Below are positions 48,005-57,307 of a DNA stretch of 64,000 nt, in pieces. Positions within the stretch are counted from its first letter, which is position 1; every line of letters starts with the position of its first letter. The notes below the pieces were generated by a model that worked only from the letters and a program-made list of their open reading frames with translations, did not search any database and was not told where the DNA came from. A program made the translations under genes and the position numbers. Source of the DNA: Guadua angustifolia. Taxonomy: Eukaryota > Streptophyta > Magnoliopsida > Poales > Poaceae. The stretch is taken from contig CM070520.1 of assembly GCA_036346375.1 (NCBI GenBank), positions 46,953,854 to 47,017,853 on the forward strand, written 5' to 3'.

Positions 48005-48352
48005 TATTTATTACGCAAATTTGTCTTGATAATCTTCATTGCCGAGAAAGTCCTTTCAACTATAGCTGTGCCCACAGGTAAAACTAATGCTAATTTAATA
48101 AGTCTATAGACCAATGGATAAACAACATGTTTTTTTTGCTTCAACCATCATCACCGCGAGACTACCAAGATCATCACAACTTAAAAATTTTTCTTTTCTC
48201 AAGTTATCAATGAATAAGTCAAGTTGTGCTTCCAAAACCACACGATCATATGATGAGAAATCATCTGAATAAATCTCTAAAAACTGAAGAAGCCTACCAT
48301 GATCAAAGTTTGCAAATGAATATCTTGGGTCTAGACAAGCAATGCATCTCAA
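48005..48352 (-). pseudogene. hAT transposase C-terminal fragment
   Basis: Minus strand. 48352-48104 reads DPRYSFANFDHGRLLQFLEI, then LDLFIDNLRKEKFLSCDDLG. In another frame 48110-48010 reads LVYRLIKLALVLPV then ERTFSAMKIIKTNLRNK and a stop. That last block is the hAT dimerisation domain (ERxFSxMKxIK). The frame change and lack of the N-terminus make it a dead fragment. Confidence 0.75.
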
Positions 48353-49926
48353 AAGCTATGTCGAAGATTCACTAAACCGATTGTCTAACTCGGTAGCTTC
48401 CCTAAATTTGTAGATGAGTTTTCCCTAAATTTGTCTAACTTGGGGGCCACGGGTGGGGCTCCAGCCCACCTACGTCCCCCTGTAAATCCGCCACTGCATA
48501 CTGATGAGAAGAAAAAGGGTAATTAGATATGCATATATACATACTGATGAGTTGCATGATTAATATAGTGATGCTTTGGAGCATAAGTTATTCACTCAAT
48601 TGCACATGATTTATGACTTTCTTACATAAATACAACAATATGTATGTGCGTGGACTGTGGAAGCAACATAGGTAGGATTTGTGTTGTATTATGCATGGTT
48701 GATGTCATGCAATCTTGGGACGAGAAACAGTTTCTCCTTTCGGCCATGGTCACTCCAAAAACATCTGTCATGTCAACATCCTCTTTCTTCATCCCGATCC
48801 GGAGCTCGATCAAAAGCAAAGTACACAAGGTTTGCCGCATAATTTCAACAGAGGCCATCCCAAAATTCATCCTGGACAAATCCTTCCTTGACTCCAAATG
48901 GAACAAAGCTGAAATCCCTACCCTTGAAGTCGACAATTGTGTTGTTGCCACTATTCATGAACCTCTCCGGCATGTACTCCTCTGCCTTGTCCCAGGACTT
49001 GGTATCTCTACCTAGAGCCCATGTGTTGATAATGGCGTGTTTTGGTTGGGATCGTGTACTGTTACAGAGCATTTGGCCATCGAGAGGCGTGGGAGAAGGA
49101 GGCGGTACTGGTGGGTGTAGTAAGATGTCTCTTTGATGATGGCTTTCAAGTCGCCATATTGTTTAGGTTAACCGTTGACCATTTTTGGTCTTTAGGTGTG
49201 TGCTTCATAACCTCATTTCGTAGTTTGGTCATTAGGTGTGGCTTCCTTATGAGCTCGGCTATAGTGAATTCTAGAACAATATATGATGTATCATCGTCTG
49301 CTGCAAACATGTCTGTATAGATTGGAAGCATCATCACAAAAACATATATTAAAACACATGCATATTGAAACACATGTTGCATATATTGGTCCTTTTAGTT
49401 TTCTTTTTGTGGCAATATTGAACATGAATCAGCATGTTAAAAAAGTAGAAAAGCCACTACATTTTTTTGGCAATATCTAACATGAATTGGCACACTGAAG
49501 AGTAATAACAAGAAAAGCCACCATCTTTTTGCAAATATTAAGCACATAGTATATAGTGCAAAGGTTAACACAAACCGATTAATTCTTGTGGTGTGTTGCA
49601 GTATGTTGTCTACCTTTCTCGTCAGCTTTATCTTTTAGGTAAACTGACTAGTGCATCAAACTCAATAGCATATTAGAGCTAAGAGGTCCCAAGCTTAAGA
49701 TCTAGCTAACACAATATTAAAAAATAATTACAGCCCATTTTTAGTCTATGTCTTAGGCCTAGTGGAGTCTAGACATGAGGAGAGCATTGAAGTATATTGT
49801 TGACATTTTCTTATCAACTTAAGTTTTTCTTTAAGGATTTCAGCTTAAGCTTACTTATAGGTGAATTGGTTGTTAAATGAAACTAGGTGCTTGCATAACA
49901 ACAATTTTCATGAGGTTAATATCTGC

Positions 49927-50053
49927 CGATATGGCCCTTATATATGTATATATATAGGTATATGTATATGTATATATATGTATACGTGTATATGTATGTA
50001 TATGTGTGTACATATACGTGTATATGTATATATATATACGTATATATGTATAT
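49927..50053. repeat. TA-rich microsatellite, left part
   Basis: Irregular 'tatatgtata' and 'tatacgta' repeats in the intron of P450 copy 2. They flank a MITE with 50335-50425. Confidence 0.9.
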
Positions 50054-50332
50054 ATTGCTAATGTGCTCGAAACGCGGAAGGATCCGTGCTCTCGAGAGCT
50101 TTTTAAAATCCGTGACAAAAATATTGATCCGAACGTTAGAAACTTCTTCATCTTGTTGAAATGTAGCTATAGACAAAATTTAAGTATGTTTTTGAATTTT
50201 TTACTATTTGTTTTGCATTTTCTAAAATCACGCTGATTTTAGAAAATGCAAAACAACAATAAAGTCAAAAGAATCTTTAACAATCTAATCATTGTCCAGA
50301 TCTATAAATCTGTTTTCTCGAGCACATTAGCA

Positions 50333-50334
<2 letters not shown>
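50054..50334. repeat. MITE in the P450 copy 2 intron
   Basis: Terminal inverted repeats: 'attgctaatgtgctcga' (50054) and 'tcgagcacattagcaat' (ending 50334), a 17-base exact inverse. An internal hairpin with arms of about 20 bases ('ttttgcattttctaaaatca') lies at 50211-50251. P450 copy 1 lacks it. It sits inside TA repeats, so the target duplication cannot be told. Confidence 0.75.
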
Positions 50335-50384
<50 letters not shown>

Positions 50385-50425
50385 GTATATATATACATAT
50401 ATATGTATATATATACACACACACG
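50335..50425. repeat. (TA)n microsatellite, right part
   Basis: About 20 uninterrupted AT units, then 'gtatat' and 'cacaca' variants. Confidence 0.93.
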
Positions 50426-51641
50426 CCTGTTGAGTTGTAATATTCATATAGTCTAGATCTGTTCTCTCTGTTAACGATCGATGTTCAAAAGAGTTCCTAG
50501 TAAAAAGAAAAGAAAAAAGAAAAAGACATTATTCATACACATAATTAAGCCAGCTAGCGTCTTAAGGGTATTAATTGCACTTACTATCAAGATTGCCTTG
50601 ACATTCTCCCTAGTGAGACTGTACTCCTTTTGAAGAGAGAGCAGCACATCTATGAAGTCTCTCTCCTCTTCTTGATGATCGTTCTTGCCGTGATCATAAA
50701 GTGATGGCTTGCTTTCAGCTTGCTTGTCTATGATCTCATCGAGCAACTTGTCCCATCTTTTCTTCAACTTGTTGGTCTTGGCGTACACAACTCGTGTGAG
50801 CAGACCTACTTTTGCTAAGCATGGGAAGTAGTTTTCGAGGTTGAAACCCCCAAACTGAGCCGCGTTCCCTTCGGTGAGCTCTCTGAATATCTTGTTCCGG
50901 CTTTCCTCCCGGAAGAACTTCCCCGACACGGCGCGGCACACAACGTCGTTTGCGAACGAGTTGAGCAGCTCGCTCATGTCGACGACGGCTCGCGTGGCCG
51001 CCGCCTCCTGGATCCTTGCGATCACCAGGCTCACCTCCTCCTCACGAGCTCGGCGGAAGGAGTACACCTTCTTGGCGCTGAGCAGGTGCGTCGTGACGAG
51101 CTTCCTTGTTTGCCGCCAGTACTCGCCGTAGGGGGCCCTGGCGATGTCTGACGACCCATTCATGATGATGTCGGCGACCGCGGACCGTGGCCGTGACGCA
51201 AAGACGTGGTCGTGTGTGCGCATGATCGCCTCGGCGGCATGCGGTGACGACACGACGAGGTTCGGGACAGTGCCGAGGCGGAGGGCATGAGGCCGCCGTC
51301 AGGGCTATACTTGTTGGCGAGCTTGGTGGGGAGACATGAGGTCGGAGCCCACAAGGTGCATGTGCCCTATGACCGGGAGCCCTGGAGGCGAAGGAGGAGC
51401 ACATCGTTGTTCGGGTTATCGCTTGCTGATCTTCTGGTTGTAGCCGTGAAGTAGCGTAGTAGTAGTAAGAGCAGAGGCGGCAGCAGGAGATAGATCAATG
51501 CTTGAGGAATGGGGTAATGGAAGAGCAGTTGGGATAATACTACTTCGACTTGAGCCATGGCCTGCATAATGCATACAGCACTGCCAGACGAAGTAGCTTG
51601 CTATATGGGGTATAGCTGGCGCTCTTCGATCTTGTCGCATG

Positions 51642-51650
51642 CTTTTATAG
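51642..51650 (-). promoter_or_regulatory. TATA box of P450 copy 2
   Basis: Minus-strand CTATAAAAG, the counterpart of 28314-28322. Retained although the gene is broken. Confidence 0.5.
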
Positions 51651-51780
51651 CATGAGATTGAGAGTACCTAGCTACAACGCTTAATTAGTTGAGACAAAAG
51701 CTTATCATGCATCATATATCACTAGCTTGCAATTGGATTGAAAAAATAACCCTGTATTTGAATGTTGTGTTGCAGTACGT

Positions 51781-52215
51781 CACTCCCTTGAAAAAGGCCA
51801 TCTATGATGGTTCATAGCTGCTATTAGTGATGGTTTTTGAACCGTCACAGATTTAGTGTCACTGATAATCGAGGATTATCAACGGCGGTTTTGAAACCGT
51901 CACTGATAATATTCTCAGTGACGGTTTGTGACTAAAACCGCCACTAATAATATTATCGATTGCGATTCTATCCGAAAACCGCTCTTGATAATTTGATCAT
52001 CGATGGTGGTTCTAATAAAAAAACCGTCACTGATAATATTATTAGTGACGGTTCTAGCAACAAACCGTCACAGATATAGGGTTATCTGTGGCGATTCTAT
52101 CCACAACCCGTCACAGATATCTTTGTATCAGTGACAGTTTTTTTAATAGAACCATCACAGATACTCATATCAGTGGCGGTTTTTGGATATAACCGCCACT
52201 GATAACTCCAGATAA
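51781..52215 (+). repeat. CACTA left end with sub-terminal repeats (third family)
   Basis: Starts CACTCCCTTGAAAAAGGCC, a CACTA-like terminus with a C in place of the usual A. At least twelve units of 'agtgacggttt' or 'aaaccgtcactgataa' follow in both orientations, often as closely spaced inverted pairs. No transposase domain or right end was found. Confidence 0.65.
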
Positions 52216-52482
52216 CAAAAAAAAAAAGGCATTTCGGACTAGCTTCAGGCAACGCTAGCCAAGCCCTCCGAAATAGCATACACATACTCTTCTGATCGGC
52301 GCTCAAACCACCAGGGTGAGCACCAAACCAAGATCCCAGAGTATACCTGTACAGGCACCAGATCAAGAATCCGAAGATTCTTCTTGCCAGCCAAGACCAA
52401 GTGAAGAATGAATCGAAGATGAAGATCAAGAGAAATCATCGAGGAAAAACTTGCCTCTGGAAAGGAGATCAAGAGCTTAGAA

Positions 52483-52839
52483 ATGGAGGAAGCCGGTGCT
52501 CCAGATCGCAAACCTCGCGCCCCGTTGCAACCGCCTCTCCAGCCATCGCGCCAGATGCAAGCTTTCGCTCTTCAGCCGCCGCCGACGACGACGACGAATG
52601 GGATGAGCCAACCAGCCTTTACCTCATTGCCCCAATGGGCCAGCATTCAGCCCATAGTGCAACCGGACAGCCCACAACCAGACTCCAAACTTCAAGTTTC
52701 CAGCCGTATTTCACAACAAAATATGGGTCTGTATATCCATCGACATCTGCCGATCACGGAACGGCTACCCAACGTGCATGCTGACGGGTACAAAAATTTG
52801 TTCATGTTGGACCGTCCGATTAGAATGATGGATGGGTAA
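52483..52839 (+). CDS. Hypothetical open frame next to the CACTA end
   Basis: 118 codons: MEEAGAPDRKPRAPLQPPL at the start, then Gln/Pro-rich sequence with a PPPTTTTNG stretch. I recognise no domain. It lies just inside the CACTA sub-terminal array, where a first exon of an element gene could sit, but nothing else supports that. Low-complexity composition means it could be chance. Confidence 0.2.
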   Translation: MEEAGAPDRKPRAPLQPPLQPSRQMQAFALQPPPTTTTNGMSQPAFTSLPQWASIQPIVQPDSPQPDSKLQVSSRISQQNMGLYIHRHLPITERLPNVHADGYKNLFMLDRPIRMMDG

Positions 52840-52859
52840 GATCAGGTAGCATTGCCTTG

Positions 52860-54129
52860 TTAATTAGAAGCAGGAGCTAGCTGTGTAGGTTGGGCTTATC
52901 AACCTGAGCCGTTCATTCGCCCATCGGGTGGCTCGATAAGATTGTCTCGTGGGAGTAGCATCGTGGAAAACGGTACGCATTCGACGCATGAATATACCGC
53001 TAAACGATTAAACGATCGATTAATTAGAGTTTAATAGACGATTATGCATTCTAACTAATATATTTATTTATGTCTAGAATTAATTAGAAATATTTTATTT
53101 ACCCTAAGTTATTGTAAATTATCACTCTGCAAAACATGTTTTACATTTCATTATTTATACTTTATCCAAAAAGTACATGTTTTACATTTCATTGTTTATA
53201 CTTCATCCAAAAATTACATGCTATGAATACTATAACACAATATTACAAACTAATTTATTGTGCTTGGTGAATAAAGATAAGTCTTTTCGTGATTAAATTA
53301 GAAAAACGGATGATTGGTCAGGAAACAACTGATCAATTGTATTATATGGTCAATTAGTCATTCGACTATGCTAATTATACTCTAATTATACTATTTGTAA
53401 CTGTTTAGCCATTATCACCGTTTAATCATCTGACTACTTGGTAGAGTCGACTGTCCTTCACAACGGTGCATGGGAGTGGTAAGCATAGGAAGCTCCTCAT
53501 CCACTTTGTGGGGACATTAGCTAGGGACCCACCGATCGAGGCAGTTGGCTTTAGCTACCCAAAAGTGGCGGCCTAACCGTTTGACAGTTAATCAAACTAC
53601 CCCAAGGAAATTTTGGTGGTTCTTAGTTGTAATGGACGGACCTATTGATTTAACTCCACCTAACCTATCCAACCTGTTGTTGGCGATGATTTCTTGTCGT
53701 CGGCCAAAGGAACAAGGTTTTTTAAAAAAAAATAGTCAGAGCATTAATATTCACTATATAAAAAGAACAATCACTGAGCTACAAACACATATTTATACCC
53801 TACACACCCACACAAGCACGCACACATGCCCTACACTTGCACTCGGTGCCGTGGAGCAACCAGCACCGAGTGAGCTTGAACACGGGCGGCTAGCAGCCAA
53901 TCAATCGAGCTACGCTCGGTCTCCAAAGAAACAAATTAAGTAATTCTAATAGTATTTTCTTCACTTACTAATAATCTTGATATGTAAACTTTGACAGTCG
54001 ACGTGTAATTTCTTGTCAATATACTGGTAAAAGGATACAAAGTCTAAAATAAATTTTGAGTATTTTCTAAAGAAACTAATTGGTTCGATTTTCATATGGC
54101 TAACTGAGACACTTTTGTATATATTATAG
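52860..54129. other. Unassigned sequence
   Basis: AT-rich. 'taaacgattaaacgatcg' near 53000 and 'gtttaatcatctgac' near 53430 hint at an inverted-repeat element but the match is weak. No supported gene. Confidence 0.3.
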
Positions 54130-54478
54130 GGAAAAATATCCTCATGCAATCGGGCAATTTGGTGAAAGCTACGGTCTGCAATTCAATTAAAAAAGTTTCA
54201 AAAATTCTGAAAAAAATCATGGATGTACATCTCAGCTTACCCCATCTACATATAAAATTTCATGATCAAATTCGTCCTGTGCTAAGAGTAATAAAAAGAC
54301 AAACTTGATCATAAGCGATGCTAATTTATTCATTCGCAGTCAACTTTTTGTAACTCTAGCGCAGGGACTAAATGATAATCCATGATATGTACATCCATGA
54401 TTTTTTTCAAAATGTTGAAACTTTTTCTAGTTGGGTTGCATCAATTTCACTAACTCTGATTCTTGAGGATATATTCCC
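54130..54478. repeat. Mutator-type MITE with 9-bp flanking repeat
   Basis: About 349 bp with long imperfect inverted repeats: 'ggaaaaatatcctca' at the left against 'gggaatatatcctca' (inverse) at the right, then 'tttcaaaaattctgaaa' against 'tttcaacattttgaaaa'. The 9-bp 'atattatag' occurs at 54121-54129 and at 54479-54487, the target duplication length of Mutator-like elements. Confidence 0.7.
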
Positions 54479-54549
54479 ATATTATAGGGCAAACTTTGAC
54501 TAATATATATTTGCAAATGGAAGGGAATATTCTGTGATACTATCTAGAT

Positions 54550-54890
54550 CTCTTACGGTGTGTTACCTTCGTATTACCTACTTACAAAAGTTTTCAAAAA
54601 AATACAAAAAATTTGGAGATGTAGGGGTGGATATATTCTTCAGACATGTAATATTTTAAGATCAAGCTTGATTACATTCAGGAGACAATGAAAAGAAAAT
54701 TTCTACATGAATAGTCATTAATTTTTCACTGTTTGTAGCTATTCATTTTATAAACTTATCAATTTTATATCTTTCAAATGCAATCGACTTTGATCTTGAA
54801 ATTTTACATAGCTATAGAATATATCATCTCCTACATCTCTAAATTTTTTGAAAACTTTTATCATAATTAACATGAAGGTAGGACTGTAAG
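54550..54890. repeat. Second long-inverted-repeat MITE
   Basis: Left arm from 'cttacggtgtgttaccttc' matches the inverse of the right arm ('cttacagtcctaccttcatg', inverse of ~54890). Inner arms ('aaaagttttcaaaaaa', 'tttggagatgtagg', 'gatatattct') pair over more than 80 bases. Flanks show no clear duplication. It lies only 70 bases from the previous MITE. Confidence 0.62.
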
Positions 54891-56151
54891 ATATTAATTT
54901 CCTCTTGCAAATGGATATTGGAGTTTATATCCTTTGGTCCGGGTCATGTATTGACCTAGGTGGCATCGCTAATTTGGAACGTTAGTTTGCTCTATTAGGT
55001 ATATATCTTAGGTTTTAGGAAAACAATATTTCAATAAAACTATTTGGAGCCCAATGCTCTAAATATTTTGTTTCATAATGTAGAATTACAACTTGTATGA
55101 AAAAACCACAACCACCTAGCTATTTTCAGAAAACTCAAAAATAGAAATCGTAGAATAACCTAATACCTATCCTTCTAACAGATTACTACTATGCATGCTG
55201 AGCCAAACCATACTTTCACTATAGGCTACCCTAACAAAATAATAATTTAAATGCTAAAACCTACAGAAATATGATTTTTCTCTCTCAAAATATACCAATA
55301 AAACCTTCGATCCAAACAACCACTCAAACCTAAGGGAACGTTTAATGATCTAAGGCGCCGATCAAGCAAGCTCCAGAAAAACTTACACTTTCTAAAAGAT
55401 AACTTGAACTCCACCAAATTGTCGCGCGTTTTGGTCATTAATTTCCTAAGTATCATTAGCAATAACTGTACTGGTTTAGGATCCATACACCCAAATTGCA
55501 TTGCAAGAAAAGTGTAGCCAAAGCCATACACCCAAATTGATGCTAATTGGAGACAGGCAACGTGGGCAATAAATGGAATGGCCGTTCAACCGGTGAAAGT
55601 AGCTAGGAACAATTACACGAGCTAATTGCGCACGCATACGTGCCTGTACAGTGATCAAGTGTACATGTGCTTGATCGGTTCGTCCCAGTTGCAAGACCCA
55701 ACTCAAGCTAATGCACGCATACAGCTAGCGAATACCCCAATCTTGTGCACAATAAATACATGTCTGTCGATCGATGCCTAGTCGCAATCATCACAGCTTA
55801 ATCGGATTCGATGATTGCATGCACAGTCATGACAGTTCAGTTCTCTTAGTTTCTGGTTGATCCCCCTTTTCTCTTTGTTTTAACATGTTACTTGCTTTCG
55901 TTTTATGGGTCATAAATGTTGCTTGTTTACGAGCTCAAGACGTAATCTTTCAGGGTCTTAAGGCCATCTGCAACCTAGTGTTTTAGCCGGTTCAAAGGAG
56001 GAAATAGAAGGTATTGAATCGATTCAATATGTTTGACGCGTCGATTCCAACTAAACAAAATCCTGGGACCAAATTCCAAATATGATTCAATTCTAACTCA
56101 ATAAAGAAACCGGATGGCCACCTACCACTCTTGGATCGATGACGATGGAGA
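54891..56151. other. Unassigned sequence
   Basis: No supported gene; short minus-strand frames at 55247-55706 lack domains. From about 55960 it may belong to a transposon whose other end is near 57010 ('gagcatcttcat' in inverse), interrupted by the hAT at 56152; that is a weak call. Confidence 0.3.
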
Positions 56152-56645
56152 CAGGGCCGTACCTGAGAAATTAGGGGCCCGGTGCTAAATTTGAAATTAG
56201 GCTTCACACTTAAGAAGAGCCAATTACTAAAAAAAAATTCATTGAATATTATTGCAGTAATACAATTTCTCACAGAATTAATCTTGCCTGGAAAGTGAAT
56301 GCAATGGGGAAAGTTAATGGAAAAGTAAACGGCATGCATACTGGTGGGCCTTCAGCCCTTCACGGCAATGAGCATGCTGCAAAGACGAAATGGAGATAGA
56401 GAGAGAGTGAGGTGGGGAAACTGAATGCCTGGGAGCGACAGGGAAAGTTAATGGAAAAGTAAACTGCATGCATGCTGGATTGCTGGGGCCTTCACGGCAA
56501 TGAAATGATATTATTTACCTGTTGCTAATGCATAGTTGAATAATAATTAGTATATATAATTAAGAGTTAAGTAAAATTATGGGGCCCCTAATTTTTGGGG
56601 CCCTGTGCAGTTGGGCAGGCTGCACCTGCCTCATGTACGGGCCTG
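56152..56645. mobile_element. Non-autonomous hAT element with 8-bp target duplication
   Basis: Ends CAGGGCCGTACCTGAG (left) and CAGGCCCGTACATGAG (right, inverted). The 8-bp 'gatggaga' flanks it at 56144-56151 and 56646-56653, an exact duplication. The 494-bp interior has no coding sequence but repeats a segment: 'ggaaagttaatggaaaagta' near 56308 and again near 56441. Confidence 0.88.
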
Positions 56646-57079
56646 GATGGAGAGGATGTCATCGCTGCTCGTTGCCACCATCGCCTTAGCCTTATCCTTA
56701 ACACCGTTACACGCAACTTGCCGCCGCCATTGCTAGATCTGGCCTCCACCATGGCACAGAGGAGAAGGGCGGAGGACGGAGGTGATGCGTTGTCGCGGAG
56801 GGGCGAGGTGGGGTGGCCCAAAGGGGTGTGTGCAGAGAGGAGAATGGGAAGAGAGAGTGGCTGGGTAATTTTTATTCGTTTTCTAATTTTGTTAATAAAA
56901 CTTGGATCCCGCCTAAAAAGTGAACCGATCAATACATTAGAGAAAAAACAGTTCTTTAAATGCTTATGTGGTATATCTTTAAATCAACATTGATTCAATA
57001 AAATGAAGATGCTCGGGTAGTTGCTCCGAACACGTCGGCCTTTTATTCTAGCGGGCCAAGCTTAAACCAAAAAAAGTAG

Positions 57080-57302
57080 TCTTTACTATATAAAGTGAGA
57101 GTTTCTTCCCATATCACTTCATCAAAATTACTTACCTTTGCCGCTCTTTAATTACCCACCTTTGCCCTTTGTTAATGCTCTTAATTACCCACCTTTGCCA
57201 TTGCTCTTTAATTACTCGACTTTGCCACTATTAGTGCTCTTTGCAAATAAACTTTTTGTCACAAATTGAGTTTTAGTTTATAGCATGCGAGCACATGACT
57301 AG
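57080..57302 (+). mobile_element. Putative small Helitron
   Basis: The left end TCTTTACTATATAAAGTGAG resembles grass Helitron 5' termini (TCTctACTAtaTAAA). The right end is CTAG at 57299-57302 followed by T, preceded by a short palindrome ('catgcgagcacatg'). The left neighbour base is G, not the usual A, and the hairpin is weak. About 223 bp, non-autonomous. Confidence 0.42.
57127..57242 (+). repeat. Minisatellite 'aattacccacctttgcc'
   Basis: Four imperfect units of 24-33 bases, each starting 'aattac' and containing 'ctttgcc', at about 57127, 57150, 57183 and 57210. They lie inside the Helitron-like element. Confidence 0.8.
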
Positions 57303-57307
57303 TACTC

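Larger units (their letters stand above)
47640..48496 (-). mobile_element. hAT element remnant (DUF4371/zf-MYM type)
   Basis: Ends CAGTGGTGTATCC (left) and CAGTGGCGGATTTACA (right, inverted). It carries the C-terminal part of a hAT transposase on the minus strand. No clear 8-bp target duplication: the flanks join to the uninterrupted host sequence seen just to the right. Contains a (TA)n tract. Confidence 0.7.
48680..51567 (-). pseudogene. Cytochrome P450, CYP71C-like (copy 2), pseudogene
   Basis: Same two-exon layout as copy 1: exon 1 51567-50585, exon 2 from about 49314 down to ~48680. Exon 1 starts normally (MQAMAQVEVV) but loses single bases before the hinge (copy 1 reads LPPSPPGLPVIG; copy 2 reads LLLRLQGSRS) and again near 51300-51330, then returns to frame from 51253 (SSPHAAEAIMRTHDHVFASR). 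At the exon 2 acceptor the first G is lost, and the I-helix AGTDTT reads ADDDTS. The heme loop FGAGRRICPG has become FGVKEGFVQ by small indels, so the Cys ligand is lost. It cannot make a working P450. The end (MKKEDVDMTDVFGVTM) keeps the C-terminal frame that copy 1 lost. Confidence 0.9.
47564..51689. repeat. Duplicated P450 segment (second copy of 25596-28350)
   Basis: Homology begins at 'cacgttcattttagaattc' (47564; 25596 in copy 1) and runs through the gene to 'ttagt' upstream of the TATA box (about 51689; 28360). Copy 2 is longer because of a hAT insertion (47640-48496) and an intronic MITE with TA repeats. Both copies point the same way, 22-23 kb apart. Confidence 0.88.

Noticed and set aside
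49861..50176. Several frames rich in Tyr, Ile and Thr
   Set aside because: They are translations of the TA-rich microsatellite in the P450 copy 2 intron.
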